From Alphaproteobacteria bacterium (GTDB lineage Bacteria; Pseudomonadota; Alphaproteobacteria; SMXP01), in the NCBI GenBank assembly GCA_028285305.1, contig JANQPV010000013.1, positions 62,001-126,000 of the forward strand: DNA of 64,000 nucleotides, read 5' to 3'. Below the pieces are notes generated by a model, which worked only from the letters and a program-made list of their open reading frames with translations, ran no database searches and was not told the origin of the DNA. The position numbers and the translations under genes were made by a program. This document shows positions 49,014 to 58,394 of this stretch, in pieces (positions within the stretch are counted from its first letter, which is position 1; each line of letters begins with the position of its first letter).

Positions 49014-51506
49014 ATGGAATTTATTACGTTCGGACTTGGAGCCGTTGCAAGCAACATAATCGGACAAGCCACCCAGGCTATCACTGGGCTTGCTGCCGAG
49101 CGATTGGAAGGCGTAATCGGTAACAGGTCCATCGATCCCGGTCATGATGTAGAACGAGCGATACTCTCAGCTCATTGCCTCGCGATGAAATTTGTCATTG
49201 AGGGGATCAATATCGACGGCAAGAAAAGAGCTTCAAGCCTGGACCCTTACAGCCCAAATTCGATAAACGCCATTACTTCATTGAGGATTAGGATAGAGAA
49301 AATTGGGAAAGGAGAGTTCGAGCAGATTGCTGCCGATCTGGCCACCAACTGGCGCGAGGTGGTACCCTCAACTTTCCCGAACCAAGACCGGGACTTAGGC
49401 GAACTGAACAATCATATCAGCGCGGCGCTGAAAGACTTGCGAAGTCTGACAACATGGACAGAGAAGAACTGGGTGATCGTTGAAGAAGCTGCGAGAGATA
49501 AGCGATACGGTTGGGCACCTTTGTTCAAAGCGAAACTGCATGAAGCTCTAAAGAAAGACAGTAGCTTTAGAGAAATTTATTCTGCATACGTACTTAAGTC
49601 ACACTCCGACCAGATTGATCAGATCTTAGATCTGTTGGGGCCTGACGCAGGGCTCGAGAGTTGGATTCAGAATATTACGTCTCGGCTCGAAAAAATCGAG
49701 GCGGGAATCCTGAGAAACGGGCGGATCAATGAGGACACCGCCGAAACGATACGAAACGTTGAGGAAACGGTGAATCGGATCGCTCAAAATTTGGACAGTT
49801 CGATCAGTACCGTCTTCGTCCATTACTTGGCCGGTTGGCTCGCCAGAGAAGGCGTTCCGAAGGACAAGTATGAAGCAACGATTGAACTTGCATTGCATCA
49901 GTATCTGTCTGGGCTCAAGTATCTGGGTCAGCACCAGAATTCATCACCGAGAATAGAAACAAAGAGACAGGAAGCAATTACTCTCTTTCAAAGTGGTCGA
50001 CTTGATGAAGCGGAATTCGTTTTGGACTCGCTAATAGAGGATCCGACTGAATCATACAGACGAGAACTCAATAGTCGCGCAAATTTACTTGCAGACCGTG
50101 CGGCTATATCAGCGGCAAAAATGGATATTATTGGGTCCATGGAGTTCCTCAAACGCGCCGCAGGTATGATTTTTGAGGTCGACGAAGCTCAAGCTTGGAG
50201 CTGGCTCATTCGCGGCGGTGAAATCGGTCGGAGGCATGCAGAAATCACAGGAGACCGCTATCCTTTGGAATACGCAATAGACTTGTTCCATCAAGCATTG
50301 CAGATAACAGCGAATGGCTCTCCACAGCGCCATCCTGCAAAGGGAAGAGCAGCAGAGTGGTCACAGACTCAGAACTTTATCGGTTCAGCGCACAAGGTCG
50401 CAGGCGATTGGGGTGATGAAGAATCTATGGTGAAGGCGGTGGCATCGTTTCGCGACGCATTGAAGCACTGCATCCGGAACAATTCTCCGTTGGATTGGTC
50501 GATGATTCAAAACAACTTAGGCAATGCGTTGGTCGCCATAGGGAGCCGCGGATATCCCGAAGCATTGGAACAAGGGGTCTCGGCGTTTCGTGCCGCTTTA
50601 ACAGAGCGGACGCGAGAACGAGCGCCAGCAGAGTGGGCGGAAACACAAAGCAACTTGGGTGTAGCGCTTGTGATCCTTGGGGAGCAAGGAAACACCGAGG
50701 CGCTGAGAGAGAGCATCACCTTATTCCGCTCTATTTTAAATGAGTTGAGCGCTGAAAGTTCACCCTTTCTGTGGGCCACCATACAGAACAATCTCGGTCA
50801 TGCACTCATCGGATATGGAGGCAAAGGTGACGAAGGAGCTTTGAATGAAGGCCTCATCGCCATGCGCAAGGCTTTGAAAGTATGGACCAGAGAAAAAGCC
50901 GCCTATAACTGGGCCGGCGTACAACTCAACATGGGAAATGCCCTAAGTTCTTTTGGAAAAGGTGGCCGGATTGACTCATTGCTCGAAGGGATCGAAGCTT
51001 ATCGTTTGGCACTTGAAGTTTGGACCGTGGAGACAGCACCCACGCCTTGGGCGAAAACACTCAATAATCTGGGTTCCGCGCTTGTTAGTCTTGGTGAACA
51101 AACAGGCGAAAAAGTGCCGATACTGGAAGGGATCGAATCATATCGTTCTTCGCTGGCGGTGAGGACACGTGATCGAGCCCCATTTCAATGGGCCAACACA
51201 AAGCACAACCTAGGAAATGCTTTGATGGTTCTGGGTGGATACGGAGATGCTGAGGCTGTATTGGACGCTATCAGCTCATACCAAGACGCATTGAACGAGT
51301 GCAGTGAGGAAACAGAGCCTCTGCTATACGCGACGACAAAGACTCAATTGGCGCTAGCATTTGTTGAAGCGAACCGATCCGCGCAAGCCAAGAAGCACTT
51401 TCGAGATGCTGAGTTAGTCTACCAGCGGCTAAGTTGCACTGACGAACTGCAGCGGCTTCATTCGACTATGAGATCCTGCGGAATAGATGTGGTCGGAGTA
51501 CATTAG
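49014..51506 (+). CDS. large TPR-repeat protein of unknown function
   Basis: An 830-residue protein. Residues 1-35 are Gly/Ala-rich and hydrophobic (FGLGAVASNIIGQATQAITGLAAERL), resembling N-terminal signalling segments of STAND-type proteins. Residues about 40-330 are helical without a recognised domain and without a P-loop. Residues about 430-810 hold six TPR-like modules of about 55-58 residues with the motif 'W(A/S).(T/I)QNNLG.AL...G..G....AL.EGI.A(F/Y)R.AL'. The base composition is more AT-rich than that of its neighbours, suggesting transfer. It stands alone. A scaffold or sensor role, perhaps in defence, is a guess. Confidence 0.7.
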   Translation: MEFITFGLGAVASNIIGQATQAITGLAAERLEGVIGNRSIDPGHDVERAILSAHCLAMKFVIEGINIDGKKRASSLDPYSPNSINAITSLRIRIEKIGKGEFEQIAADLATNWREVVPSTFPNQDRDLGELNNHISAALKDLRSLTTWTEKNWVIVEEAARDKRYGWAPLFKAKLHEALKKDSSFREIYSAYVLKSHSDQIDQILDLLGPDAGLESWIQNITSRLEKIEAGILRNGRINEDTAETIRNVEETVNRIAQNLDSSISTVFVHYLAGWLAREGVPKDKYEATIELALHQYLSGLKYLGQHQNSSPRIETKRQEAITLFQSGRLDEAEFVLDSLIEDPTESYRRELNSRANLLADRAAISAAKMDIIGSMEFLKRAAGMIFEVDEAQAWSWLIRGGEIGRRHAEITGDRYPLEYAIDLFHQALQITANGSPQRHPAKGRAAEWSQTQNFIGSAHKVAGDWGDEESMVKAVASFRDALKHCIRNNSPLDWSMIQNNLGNALVAIGSRGYPEALEQGVSAFRAALTERTRERAPAEWAETQSNLGVALVILGEQGNTEALRESITLFRSILNELSAESSPFLWATIQNNLGHALIGYGGKGDEGALNEGLIAMRKALKVWTREKAAYNWAGVQLNMGNALSSFGKGGRIDSLLEGIEAYRLALEVWTVETAPTPWAKTLNNLGSALVSLGEQTGEKVPILEGIESYRSSLAVRTRDRAPFQWANTKHNLGNALMVLGGYGDAEAVLDAISSYQDALNECSEETEPLLYATTKTQLALAFVEANRSAQAKKHFRDAELVYQRLSCTDELQRLHSTMRSCGIDVVGVH

Positions 51507-51525
51507 AAGCATACGGCTCACCGTA

Positions 51526-52029
51526 TCACTCCACCAGCGTTCCATTCCGCGCCTGATCGAGCTTCTCTCTGAGATCTTGCAAAACGGGAAGGACGCCCGC
51601 CAATTGATCCATATCCATCATTCCTTGAAGGCGCTTCGCCAGCGGGGCGGTCGCCCGCACGCCCGCTTCGCGCGCCTCTCGCCCCGCATCTGTAAGTCTG
51701 ACGATTTTCTTGCGTTTGTCCTCGTCGCTCTCGACGATTTCCACAAATCCTTTGGCCGCCAGCTTGGAGAGCGTGGCGGTCATTGAGGGTTTGGAGACTT
51801 GAAAGATGCTGGCAAGGCGCGACGGTGTTGTACCGTCCCCCAGGCGCACAAAGTGGTTGAGTACGCCGAATTCCGACGGACCCAGAGATCCGCCAAGTGC
51901 CTTTTGGAACTCGGCCGATGCCAATTGGTTGATGATCCCAATTTCGTTGAAGAACCGGAACACAAAGAAAGGGTCGTCCGCACCAACGATTTTGTCAGTA
52001 TCTGTATTCGTAGTGATTGTGGGCCTCAT
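51526..52029 (-). CDS. MarR-family regulator
   Basis: A 167-residue protein with the MarR winged helix: LGPSEFGVLNHFVRLGDGTTPSRLASIFQVSKPSMTATLSKLAAKGFVEIVESDEDKRKKIVRLTDAGREA. It overlaps the end of the nitroreductase gene by four bases (ATGA) and is therefore co-transcribed with it. The twin palindromes ahead of that gene are its probable target, giving autoregulation. Confidence 0.9.
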   Translation of the reverse strand: MRPTITTNTDTDKIVGADDPFFVFRFFNEIGIINQLASAEFQKALGGSLGPSEFGVLNHFVRLGDGTTPSRLASIFQVSKPSMTATLSKLAAKGFVEIVESDEDKRKKIVRLTDAGREAREAGVRATAPLAKRLQGMMDMDQLAGVLPVLQDLREKLDQARNGTLVE

Positions 52030-53168
52030 GTGTTGATGAGTTTGGCTTCAAGCGGCCACCGCGGCGAGGGCTTTAAGGTCTTGCCATAACCCACTCGGCC
52101 GAACATGTGCACGACGCCATCGGGCACGCCCAGCTCATCGTGAATTTGCCGGTATAAGTCGGCCATCTCGGAGTACTCTTGCAAGACCTGACTAAGGGGA
52201 TGGATCGAGAGATTGATTTTTTGTGCCGCCAGATTCATCCGCACCCAATCATATCCGGCTTTGAGCTGGCTCGCCCGTGTATTTTCGGGAGCCGTGATCC
52301 AAACAAATCCTTGGGCAGAGTGAATGATCGGATGATACATCTCTAATCCGGAATTGTAAGCGGTGGAGCCTGGCGTATCGAGACTTTCATGAGAGACGAT
52401 GCCGACGGATTTCATCAGCGTCATGGCTGTGCCGCTCATATCGATCCCATCCGGGTTCTCGACGACGGCTTTATTGCCGATCCGCATCAGATCGACACTC
52501 TCCCGCCGGGTCACATCGGTTTCCATTTCGATGACAAAACCTTTCCACGCCATATCGACGAAGGTCTTGATCCGCCCCCGATCCGTGGTTCCTTCTACGG
52601 TGAGATCCGTACGCTTCGCATTGACGACTTGATCCACGATGGCAGGCGTGGGCGACCGTTCCGTATCGAAAGGGTCCTTATTCGATCGGCGCTCACGAAC
52701 GGACGCAAAAAGCGGATCCCTTTGCGCATCAGTATCTCGGGCAAACGTGATCTGAGCAATCCGGTTGCCGTTCAAACGAGGCTGAGGCGCGCCGTCGGGA
52801 AAGCCGGTGATGGCCGCCGTGTAGCCCTTTTCAGCGGCCGCCTGACTGACCAACTCCAACATGCAGCCAAAACCGATCGTGATTTGCCGGTCGTAGGGGT
52901 CCGTATGGGGAAGGCGCCGCTCCAAATCGCAATAAACATCGATCTTGTCGTCATCCACCAGATCGAATTGCCACGGCTGGCGATTGTGAGGGTTGGGGGC
53001 AAGGATCCCATAGGCGAGCGCATCGAGCCGCGGATCGCCAAAACTCTCTCCCGCCCGCACCCACGGCTCGGTGGCTTTGGAAACGTCCACAGCCACATCG
53101 CACCCGCCTAAGCCTGTGACCAAAGCGGCCGCGCTGCCGCTCATCAAGATTGCCCGTCGTGAAAGCAT
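52026..53168 (-). CDS. Tat-exported nitroreductase-like protein
   Basis: A 380-residue protein. The N-terminus LSRRAILMSGSAAALVTGLGGC has a twin-arginine and a possible lipobox Cys, so export by Tat is likely. The rest is a nitroreductase-fold protein of the Acg-like type (LAYGILAPNPHNRQPWQF, RERRSNKDPFDTE, HSAQGFVWITAPEN). FMN binding is expected, the substrate unknown. ATG 53168 is chosen since GGAGAG precedes it; ATG 53180 would place the operator within its ribosome binding site. It is first in an operon with marR. Confidence 0.82.
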   Translation of the reverse strand: MLSRRAILMSGSAAALVTGLGGCDVAVDVSKATEPWVRAGESFGDPRLDALAYGILAPNPHNRQPWQFDLVDDDKIDVYCDLERRLPHTDPYDRQITIGFGCMLELVSQAAAEKGYTAAITGFPDGAPQPRLNGNRIAQITFARDTDAQRDPLFASVRERRSNKDPFDTERSPTPAIVDQVVNAKRTDLTVEGTTDRGRIKTFVDMAWKGFVIEMETDVTRRESVDLMRIGNKAVVENPDGIDMSGTAMTLMKSVGIVSHESLDTPGSTAYNSGLEMYHPIIHSAQGFVWITAPENTRASQLKAGYDWVRMNLAAQKINLSIHPLSQVLQEYSEMADLYRQIHDELGVPDGVVHMFGRVGYGKTLKPSPRWPLEAKLINT

Positions 53169-53179
53169 GTCTCTCTCCA

Positions 53180-53220
53180 TTAGTTAGCTAACTAACATAT
53201 ATAGATAGTTAGCTAACTAA
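53180..53220. promoter_or_regulatory. twin palindromic operator before the nitroreductase-marR operon
   Basis: TTAGTTAGCTAACTAA (53180-53195) and TAGTTAGCTAACTA (53206-53219) are two near-identical perfect palindromes with centres 25 bases apart. They overlap the promoter and leader of the operon. MarR proteins bind such sites; the match with the co-transcribed marR is strong but inferred. Confidence 0.75.
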
Positions 53221-53371
53221 TCAAGGTAAGGGCCCATTTTTTTTGCAAGACTTACTTGGAAAGCGGCCGGAGAGAGCGCCAACATTCGGACGGCGAAAAG
53301 ACTAGCTTGTTTCGCCAATCGCAGCGGCCTAAACAAACGAGAGGAAGCGAGCGCGAAGCAGGAGCCCGAAC

Positions 53372-53584
53372 TTGGAACCAACCCCCCTGATCAGTTTCTT
53401 AGGCGCCGCCCTGATGATCGGCCTGTGGGGCGTGTCGGCGCTTATCATCATCGATATGATTTACCGGTCCATCACCGATCCAAAGGACGATCCGGTGAAA
53501 GACGTTTTGGAAGACTATCGCCGCGGCCAAGCCGAAGCCCAGCGCTCCTGGCGCGAATTTCTAAGAGGAAACAAGAATGACTGA
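53372..53584 (+). CDS. small single-span membrane protein
   Basis: A 70-residue protein from TTG 53372 (AGGAG eight bases upstream), with one membrane helix (LISFLGAALMIGLWGVSALIIIDMIY) and an acidic/basic helical tail ending RGNKND. Its stop overlaps the CoA-transferase start (ATGACTGA), so they are translationally coupled. No family is recognised. Confidence 0.6.
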   Translation: MEPTPLISFLGAALMIGLWGVSALIIIDMIYRSITDPKDDPVKDVLEDYRRGQAEAQRSWREFLRGNKND

Positions 53585-54767
53585 GACGACCAGGGCGAAG
53601 GGCCCGCTGCACGGGGTGAAGGTATTGGACATGACGTCGGTTCTGCTGGGACCTTACGCGACCCAGATCATGGGAGATTTGGGGGCCGATATCGTCAAAG
53701 TGGAGGAGCCGGGCAAGGGCGACTTTATTCGCTGGGGCGGCAAGGCACCGAACACGCCGGGCATGGGCCCCATCTATATGACCGTCAACCGCAATAAGCG
53801 CTCGGTCGGCCTGAATTTGAAAGAAGACCAAGCCAGAGAGGTTTTTGCGGAGCTGGTAAAATGGGCTGACGTGTTCATTCACAATGTGCGCGAGGGCGGC
53901 ATCAAGCGCCTCGGCTTCGACTACGAGGGCGCCAAAAAGATCAATCCCGAAATTGTCTACGTTCACGCCGTTGGCTTTTCCAGCGACGGACCCTACGCAG
54001 GTCGTCAGGCCTATGACGATCTGATTCAAGCCGCCAGTGGGTCCGCCAGCCTTTTGACAGCATTCGACGGAAATCCGGAACCCCGATACCTGCCCACATT
54101 GTTTGCAGACAAAGCCACCGGGCTCCATGCGGTCTACGCCACATTGGCGGGCCTCTTCCACAAGGAACGCACCGGCGAGGGACAGTTTATCGAAGTTCCC
54201 ATGCTTGAATGCATCACTTCATTTGTCATGGCAGAGCATCTTTACGGCCACACCTATGATCCGCCCACGGGCCAATTGGGCTATTCCCGCGTCATCAATC
54301 CCAACCGCAAGCCGTACAAGACAGCCGACGGGCATTTGTCGATTGTTCCTTATTCGGATGATCAGTGGAAAATCTTTTTCGAGATGGCGGGCCGTCCCGG
54401 CGTGATGGACGACCCCAAGTTTTCCACCTTCAATGAGCGCACCAAAAACATCCAAGAGCTCTACGGTCTCATCCACGAGGCGGCGGCATCCAAATCAACA
54501 TCCGAATGGTTGAAGCTCTTGGCGGAAGCCAACATACCAGCCATGCGGGTGAACTCGCTTGAGCAGGTCCTCGAAGACCAGCATCTGAAAGAAACGAATT
54601 TCTTCCAGAAGCACGAACACCACACCGAAGGGACCTATGTGGCCATGAAGCATCCGGTGCATTTCTCCAAAACGCCGGCAACGATCCGCCGTCACCCGCC
54701 GAACATTGGGGAAAACACCGACGAGGTGCTGGCCGAAATCGGTGTAAGCAAGGCAGCGGCGGAGTAA
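53577..54767 (+). CDS. CaiB/BaiF family CoA-transferase
   Basis: A 396-residue class III CoA-transferase, which moves CoA between organic acids through a Glu/Asp-anhydride mechanism. Motifs: VLDMTSVLLGPYATQIMGDLGADIVKVEEPGKGD at the start and the catalytic Asp in QAYDDLIQAASG (about residue 148). GNP-type and NPNRKPYKTADGHL segments are also typical. The acid substrate cannot be read. It is coupled to the small membrane protein upstream. Confidence 0.9.
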   Translation: MTETTRAKGPLHGVKVLDMTSVLLGPYATQIMGDLGADIVKVEEPGKGDFIRWGGKAPNTPGMGPIYMTVNRNKRSVGLNLKEDQAREVFAELVKWADVFIHNVREGGIKRLGFDYEGAKKINPEIVYVHAVGFSSDGPYAGRQAYDDLIQAASGSASLLTAFDGNPEPRYLPTLFADKATGLHAVYATLAGLFHKERTGEGQFIEVPMLECITSFVMAEHLYGHTYDPPTGQLGYSRVINPNRKPYKTADGHLSIVPYSDDQWKIFFEMAGRPGVMDDPKFSTFNERTKNIQELYGLIHEAAASKSTSEWLKLLAEANIPAMRVNSLEQVLEDQHLKETNFFQKHEHHTEGTYVAMKHPVHFSKTPATIRRHPPNIGENTDEVLAEIGVSKAAAE

Positions 54768-54922
54768 GGTTAACACCGGCCCTGCTTCGGCAGAAGAATC
54801 GATCACTGGCTTCGATTTATTGGCCGCACGGCGATCCGATGACAGGCCTAGATTGCCTACTGACTTGCCCTTTTTAAAGCCAGCCCCTAAGCATAGGCGG
54901 TGAAAAGTGACAAATTATCAGC

Positions 54923-55906
54923 ATGGTTAACGCAATGACGGCAAACGGTGCCATAGAGTCGGATGGATTGAGTTCGATCGAAGCGATTACATCGGGACTG
55001 CGCTCAGTTGGCTACATCAGTACACATGATATTTCGACGTCCATCTTTCTCGCCCACAATCTGAGAAAGCCCATCCTGGTTGAAGGACCTGCCGGCGTCG
55101 GAAAAACGGATCTGGCGCAATCGACATCAAAATATCTCGGTCTACCCCTTATCCGGCTCCAGTGTTATGAAGGCCTTGACGAGGGTAAAGCGCTTTATGA
55201 GTGGAAGTATTCAAAGCAACTCCTCTACACTCAGATCCTCAAGGAAAAGCTCCACGAGATTTTGGACGGTGCCGAGAGTGTCAGCGATTCCGTCCTGAAA
55301 CTGAACGATTTTGACGATCTCTTTTATTCCGACAACTTCTTGGAGCCGCGGCCGCTCTTGCGGGCCCTGCGCCAAGAAAAGGGCGCTGTTCTGCTCATCG
55401 ATGAAGTAGACAAGTCCGACGAAGAATTCGAAGCTTTCCTATTGGAGGTGCTCTCCGACTATCAGGTAACCGTGCCCGAGCTGGGAACAGTTCAAGCATC
55501 CGTTCCGCCCTTGGTGATCCTGACCTCCAACAACCAGCGGGAAATCGGGGATGCGCTAAAGCGCCGGTGTCTCCACTTATTCATCAATTTCCCGGACGTT
55601 GAGCGGGAACAGGAGATCGTCAACGCTCGGTTGCCGGAAGTTCCCGAGAACCTTCTCAAAAGCCTGGTGTCATTCGTGCAGGAATTGCGTGGTGAAAGCA
55701 TAAAGAAGCTTCCCTCCATCAGTGAAACCGTGGACTGGGCACGCACGCTTATGCTGTTGCACGCCGACTCTCTGGACACGGAGATTGTGACCTCGACGCT
55801 CAATGTCCTGCTCAAACACGAGAGCGATGTGATGGCCGTCAAGCCGGTCGTTTCTCAGCTGATCCGCGCCGCCGAACAAGACAACAGTCTCAGCATTCGG
55901 GGCTAG
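54923..55906 (+). CDS. MoxR-family AAA+ ATPase
   Basis: A 327-residue ATPase: Walker A VEGPAGVGKTDLAQ (53-66), Walker B VLLIDEVDKSDEE, sensor 1 LTSNNQREIGDALKRR, and the C-terminal lid. MoxR proteins act as chaperones with VWA partners, and a VWA gene follows one base after the stop. ATG 54923 lies without a clear Shine-Dalgarno; an ATG at 54935 is an alternative. The target enzyme complex is not in the window. Confidence 0.9.
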   Translation: MVNAMTANGAIESDGLSSIEAITSGLRSVGYISTHDISTSIFLAHNLRKPILVEGPAGVGKTDLAQSTSKYLGLPLIRLQCYEGLDEGKALYEWKYSKQLLYTQILKEKLHEILDGAESVSDSVLKLNDFDDLFYSDNFLEPRPLLRALRQEKGAVLLIDEVDKSDEEFEAFLLEVLSDYQVTVPELGTVQASVPPLVILTSNNQREIGDALKRRCLHLFINFPDVEREQEIVNARLPEVPENLLKSLVSFVQELRGESIKKLPSISETVDWARTLMLLHADSLDTEIVTSTLNVLLKHESDVMAVKPVVSQLIRAAEQDNSLSIRG

Positions 55907-55907
55907 A

Positions 55908-57395
55908 GTGGAGCGCACCCTCACTAACTTCATCCGGGCTCTGCGCCTCATGGACGTGCCGGTGTCCACCGGCGAAGCCCTCGACACCATTCGAACGGTT
56001 GACGTGGTGGGCTACCGCGACCGGGAGCTTCTCAAGGCTAGCCTTCGCCTGGTGGTGGCAAAGTCACCAGAAGAAAAAGTGATCTACGACGACGTCTTCG
56101 ACAAATTCTTCGCCCCTCCGCCGTCCCACCGAAAAGGAGAAGGCGGTCAAGACGGGAAATCCCAAAGTGAAGACGGCGGCGAAGAGCGATCGTCAGATAA
56201 TGCGCAGTCAGAACAGTCCAACGACTCTGGCGAGACGCAGGCTTCATCTCAAGGCCAAAATAGGGGCGGGTCCGAGGCTCAAAGCGGAGGCTCTGGTAGC
56301 GAGCAGGGTGGAGAATCCCAAAGCGCGCTCGAGCGGCTCTTAGAACTCGCCCAGCCCGGCAACGAAGAGGCCCTGGCCGTGGCGCTCCAACAGGCCGCCG
56401 AACGCGTCCAAGTCAACGACATTTCGCTATTCACTCAACGTCCTCTCTACGCCCAACGCATTTTGCAGGAGCTTGGCTCTAGAGAATTGGACGACGCCAT
56501 CCTCGATCAGCTCCGAGAACGGACGGAAGAGGGCGAGGCCCGGGCCCAAGTCCTCATGGACACACGGTCCCGCCTCTATGCCGCCGCGCGCGAGGTCGTG
56601 GACCAGCGTTTTGAGCTCTTCGGCGAGGCCGCTTCGGAACAATTCCGCAATGAAGTCCTTCAAGATAAATCCCTTCGAACGCTCGACCGCCGGGACGCGG
56701 AGCGTATGAAGAACATTGTACGCAAGATGGCCAAGCGCCTCGCCATCAAACACCGCCGCAAGCAAAAGAAAGACAATGTGGGCCGGTTGGACCTGCGCCG
56801 GACCTTGCGCGCCAACACGGCGTTCGACGGCATTCCCTTCGATGTGAAGTGGAAGACCAAAAAACGGGACAAGCCGAAAATCGTGACCATTTGTGATGTC
56901 TCCAATTCGGTCTCCGCCTACGTACAGTTCTTGTTGATGCTGCTTTACAATCTTCAGGACGTGGTGACGGACATTCGCTCCTTCGCCTTTTCCAGCCGTC
57001 TGGTGGACGTCAGCGATATTCTGGAAGCGAATGAACTGGAAGAGGCCGTCGGCATCATCTTGCGTGAAGTGGGCATGGGCTCCACGGACTACGGAGCAGC
57101 GCTGACCACTCTCTATAACGATCACTGGTCGACCATCGATCGCCGCACCACGGTACTGATCCTCGGCGACGGCCGTTCAAACTACACGAACCCACGCCTC
57201 GACATCTTCCGCGAACTCGACGGATACGCCAAGCGGATCGTCTGGCTCAACCCCGAAGCGGAATCCCAGTGGGGGACAGGCGACTCTGAGATCCTCAAAT
57301 ACAAGCCCTTTTGTTCCGTCCTCGAACGGTGCGCGACCGTCAAAGACTTGGGCCGCGCCGTGGATGAAGTGCTCTTGGCGTATCAAAGAGGGTAG
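55908..57395 (+). CDS. CoxE-like VWA domain protein
   Basis: A 495-residue protein starting at GTG one base after the MoxR stop. Residues 1-65 are helical, about 70-145 a Gly/Ser/Gln-rich linker, and the C-terminal 200 residues a VWA domain with metal site DVSNSVS (about 332) and GSTDYGAAL, LGDGRSNY. The layout is that of CoxE/YehP-type partners of MoxR, which help mature metalloenzymes such as CO dehydrogenase family members. The pair forms an operon. Confidence 0.88.
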   Translation: MERTLTNFIRALRLMDVPVSTGEALDTIRTVDVVGYRDRELLKASLRLVVAKSPEEKVIYDDVFDKFFAPPPSHRKGEGGQDGKSQSEDGGEERSSDNAQSEQSNDSGETQASSQGQNRGGSEAQSGGSGSEQGGESQSALERLLELAQPGNEEALAVALQQAAERVQVNDISLFTQRPLYAQRILQELGSRELDDAILDQLRERTEEGEARAQVLMDTRSRLYAAAREVVDQRFELFGEAASEQFRNEVLQDKSLRTLDRRDAERMKNIVRKMAKRLAIKHRRKQKKDNVGRLDLRRTLRANTAFDGIPFDVKWKTKKRDKPKIVTICDVSNSVSAYVQFLLMLLYNLQDVVTDIRSFAFSSRLVDVSDILEANELEEAVGIILREVGMGSTDYGAALTTLYNDHWSTIDRRTTVLILGDGRSNYTNPRLDIFRELDGYAKRIVWLNPEAESQWGTGDSEILKYKPFCSVLERCATVKDLGRAVDEVLLAYQRG

Positions 57396-57548
57396 GGGGT
57401 TTGGCTTTCTTCTCCTAAGCTAGCTTGAGGCGGCCGGTACAAGAAAACCCGGCTCTACAAGTCTTTGTCTGAGTTCCCATGATGGACTGGTGGAATATCC
57501 GATACTGGCACACCATATTTGTGCAGTGGCTGTACCAAGGTTCACTTT

Positions 57549-57857
57549 GTGGCGGACAAAAAACAAGCCAAGGGCTTGATCAGGCACCGTTGGAAGGTGG
57601 GGGTGTCATTTCGGATGATGGCTGCCAGCATCGTCTTCACTGCGATGGTATACCCAAGATCGCCCATGTCGATTGACCTGACCGGAAACGCTCCTACTGC
57701 TGCTTTGGTTTTGGCATTCCTAATCTTTGTTGGGTTCCAGCAATGTAGACAGTGTGCGCGTCCCGTTCTGATGTGGGGGTATTTCTGGATCCCATTTCCG
57801 CTTTCCCGCTGTTCGAAGTGCGGTACGAACAATTGGATCTATAGGGTCGAAAAATGA
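57549..57857 (+). CDS. putative membrane protein with C-terminal zinc ribbon
   Basis: The likely start is GTG 57549, although the frame is open from 57519. The 102-residue product has two membrane spans (FRMMAASIVFTAMVYP, AALVLAFLIFVGF) and ends in a CRQC...SRCSKCG zinc ribbon. The ribosome binding site is weak. It is followed at once by the inverted-repeat unit at 57,866. I do not recognise a family; the start is uncertain. Confidence 0.4.
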   Translation: MADKKQAKGLIRHRWKVGVSFRMMAASIVFTAMVYPRSPMSIDLTGNAPTAALVLAFLIFVGFQQCRQCARPVLMWGYFWIPFPLSRCSKCGTNNWIYRVEK

Positions 57858-57865
57858 TTGAGAGC

Positions 57866-58371
57866 CCAACCTCCCCCTTGTGGGGAGGTCGAAAAATTGG
57901 TGCTTGCGCACAATTTTTCGGGTGGGGGTAAATGTGAAACGATTTTATGTCTGTGAACCAACAAAGCAAAGACCGCGCAAAAAAGCTTAGAAAAAATCTT
58001 ACAGACGCTGAGCGACTATTATGGAAGTGTATCAATCGCAAGCAACTGTGCGGCGCTCACTTCCGCCGTCAAGTGCCTATGGACCGTTACATCGTTGACT
58101 TCGTGTGTCATTCACGAAAGCTCATCATTGAGGTCGATGGCGGCCAGCATAGTGAACCATCGAACGTGGAATACGATATTGAGCGCACGGATTTCTTGGA
58201 AGATGAGGGATACAAGGTAATTCGATTCTGGAATAATGAAGTGCTCCAGAATACGGAAGGTGTCGTTGAAGCTATTCGCCTCGCTGTGAAAGAGCGGGAA
58301 CATCCTGTACCCCACCCGAAAAATCCTTCGTGACCTTGGATTTTTCGACCTCCCCACGAGGGGGAGGTTGG
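57866..58371. mobile_element. inverted-repeat unit carrying a DUF559 gene
   Basis: A 32-base sequence beginning CCAACCTCCCCC (57866-57897) returns as a reverse complement with one mismatch at 58340-58371. Each copy folds on itself (CCTCCCC/GGGGAGG) and continues inward with a second hairpin built on GAAAAAT...ATTTTTC and CCCACCC/GGGTGGG. The only gene between is DUF559, whose last codons lie in the right-hand repeat. Size (506 bases), symmetry and single cargo suggest a small mobile or once-mobile unit; no target duplication is visible. Confidence 0.6.
57947..58333 (+). CDS. DUF559 protein (Vsr-like nuclease fold)
   Basis: A 128-residue protein of the DUF559 family, with the endonuclease-like core AERLLWKCINRKQLCGAHFRRQVPMDRYIVDFVCHSRKLIIEVDGGQHSEPSNVEYDIERTDFLEDEGYKVIRFWNNEV in conserved blocks. 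IVDF, IIEVDGGQH and VIRFWN are the PD-(D/E)XK/Vsr-type active-site strands. The final residues (HPVPHPKNPS) are encoded by the flanking repeat. It lacks a good Shine-Dalgarno. Activity and role in vivo are unknown. Confidence 0.85.
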   Translation: MSVNQQSKDRAKKLRKNLTDAERLLWKCINRKQLCGAHFRRQVPMDRYIVDFVCHSRKLIIEVDGGQHSEPSNVEYDIERTDFLEDEGYKVIRFWNNEVLQNTEGVVEAIRLAVKEREHPVPHPKNPS

Positions 58372-58394
58372 ACAAGCCGTCGAGGCAAACGCAC

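Noticed and set aside
57479-57676. 65-codon plus-strand frame
   Set aside because: Overlaps the zinc-ribbon frame in another phase and lacks any recognisable feature.
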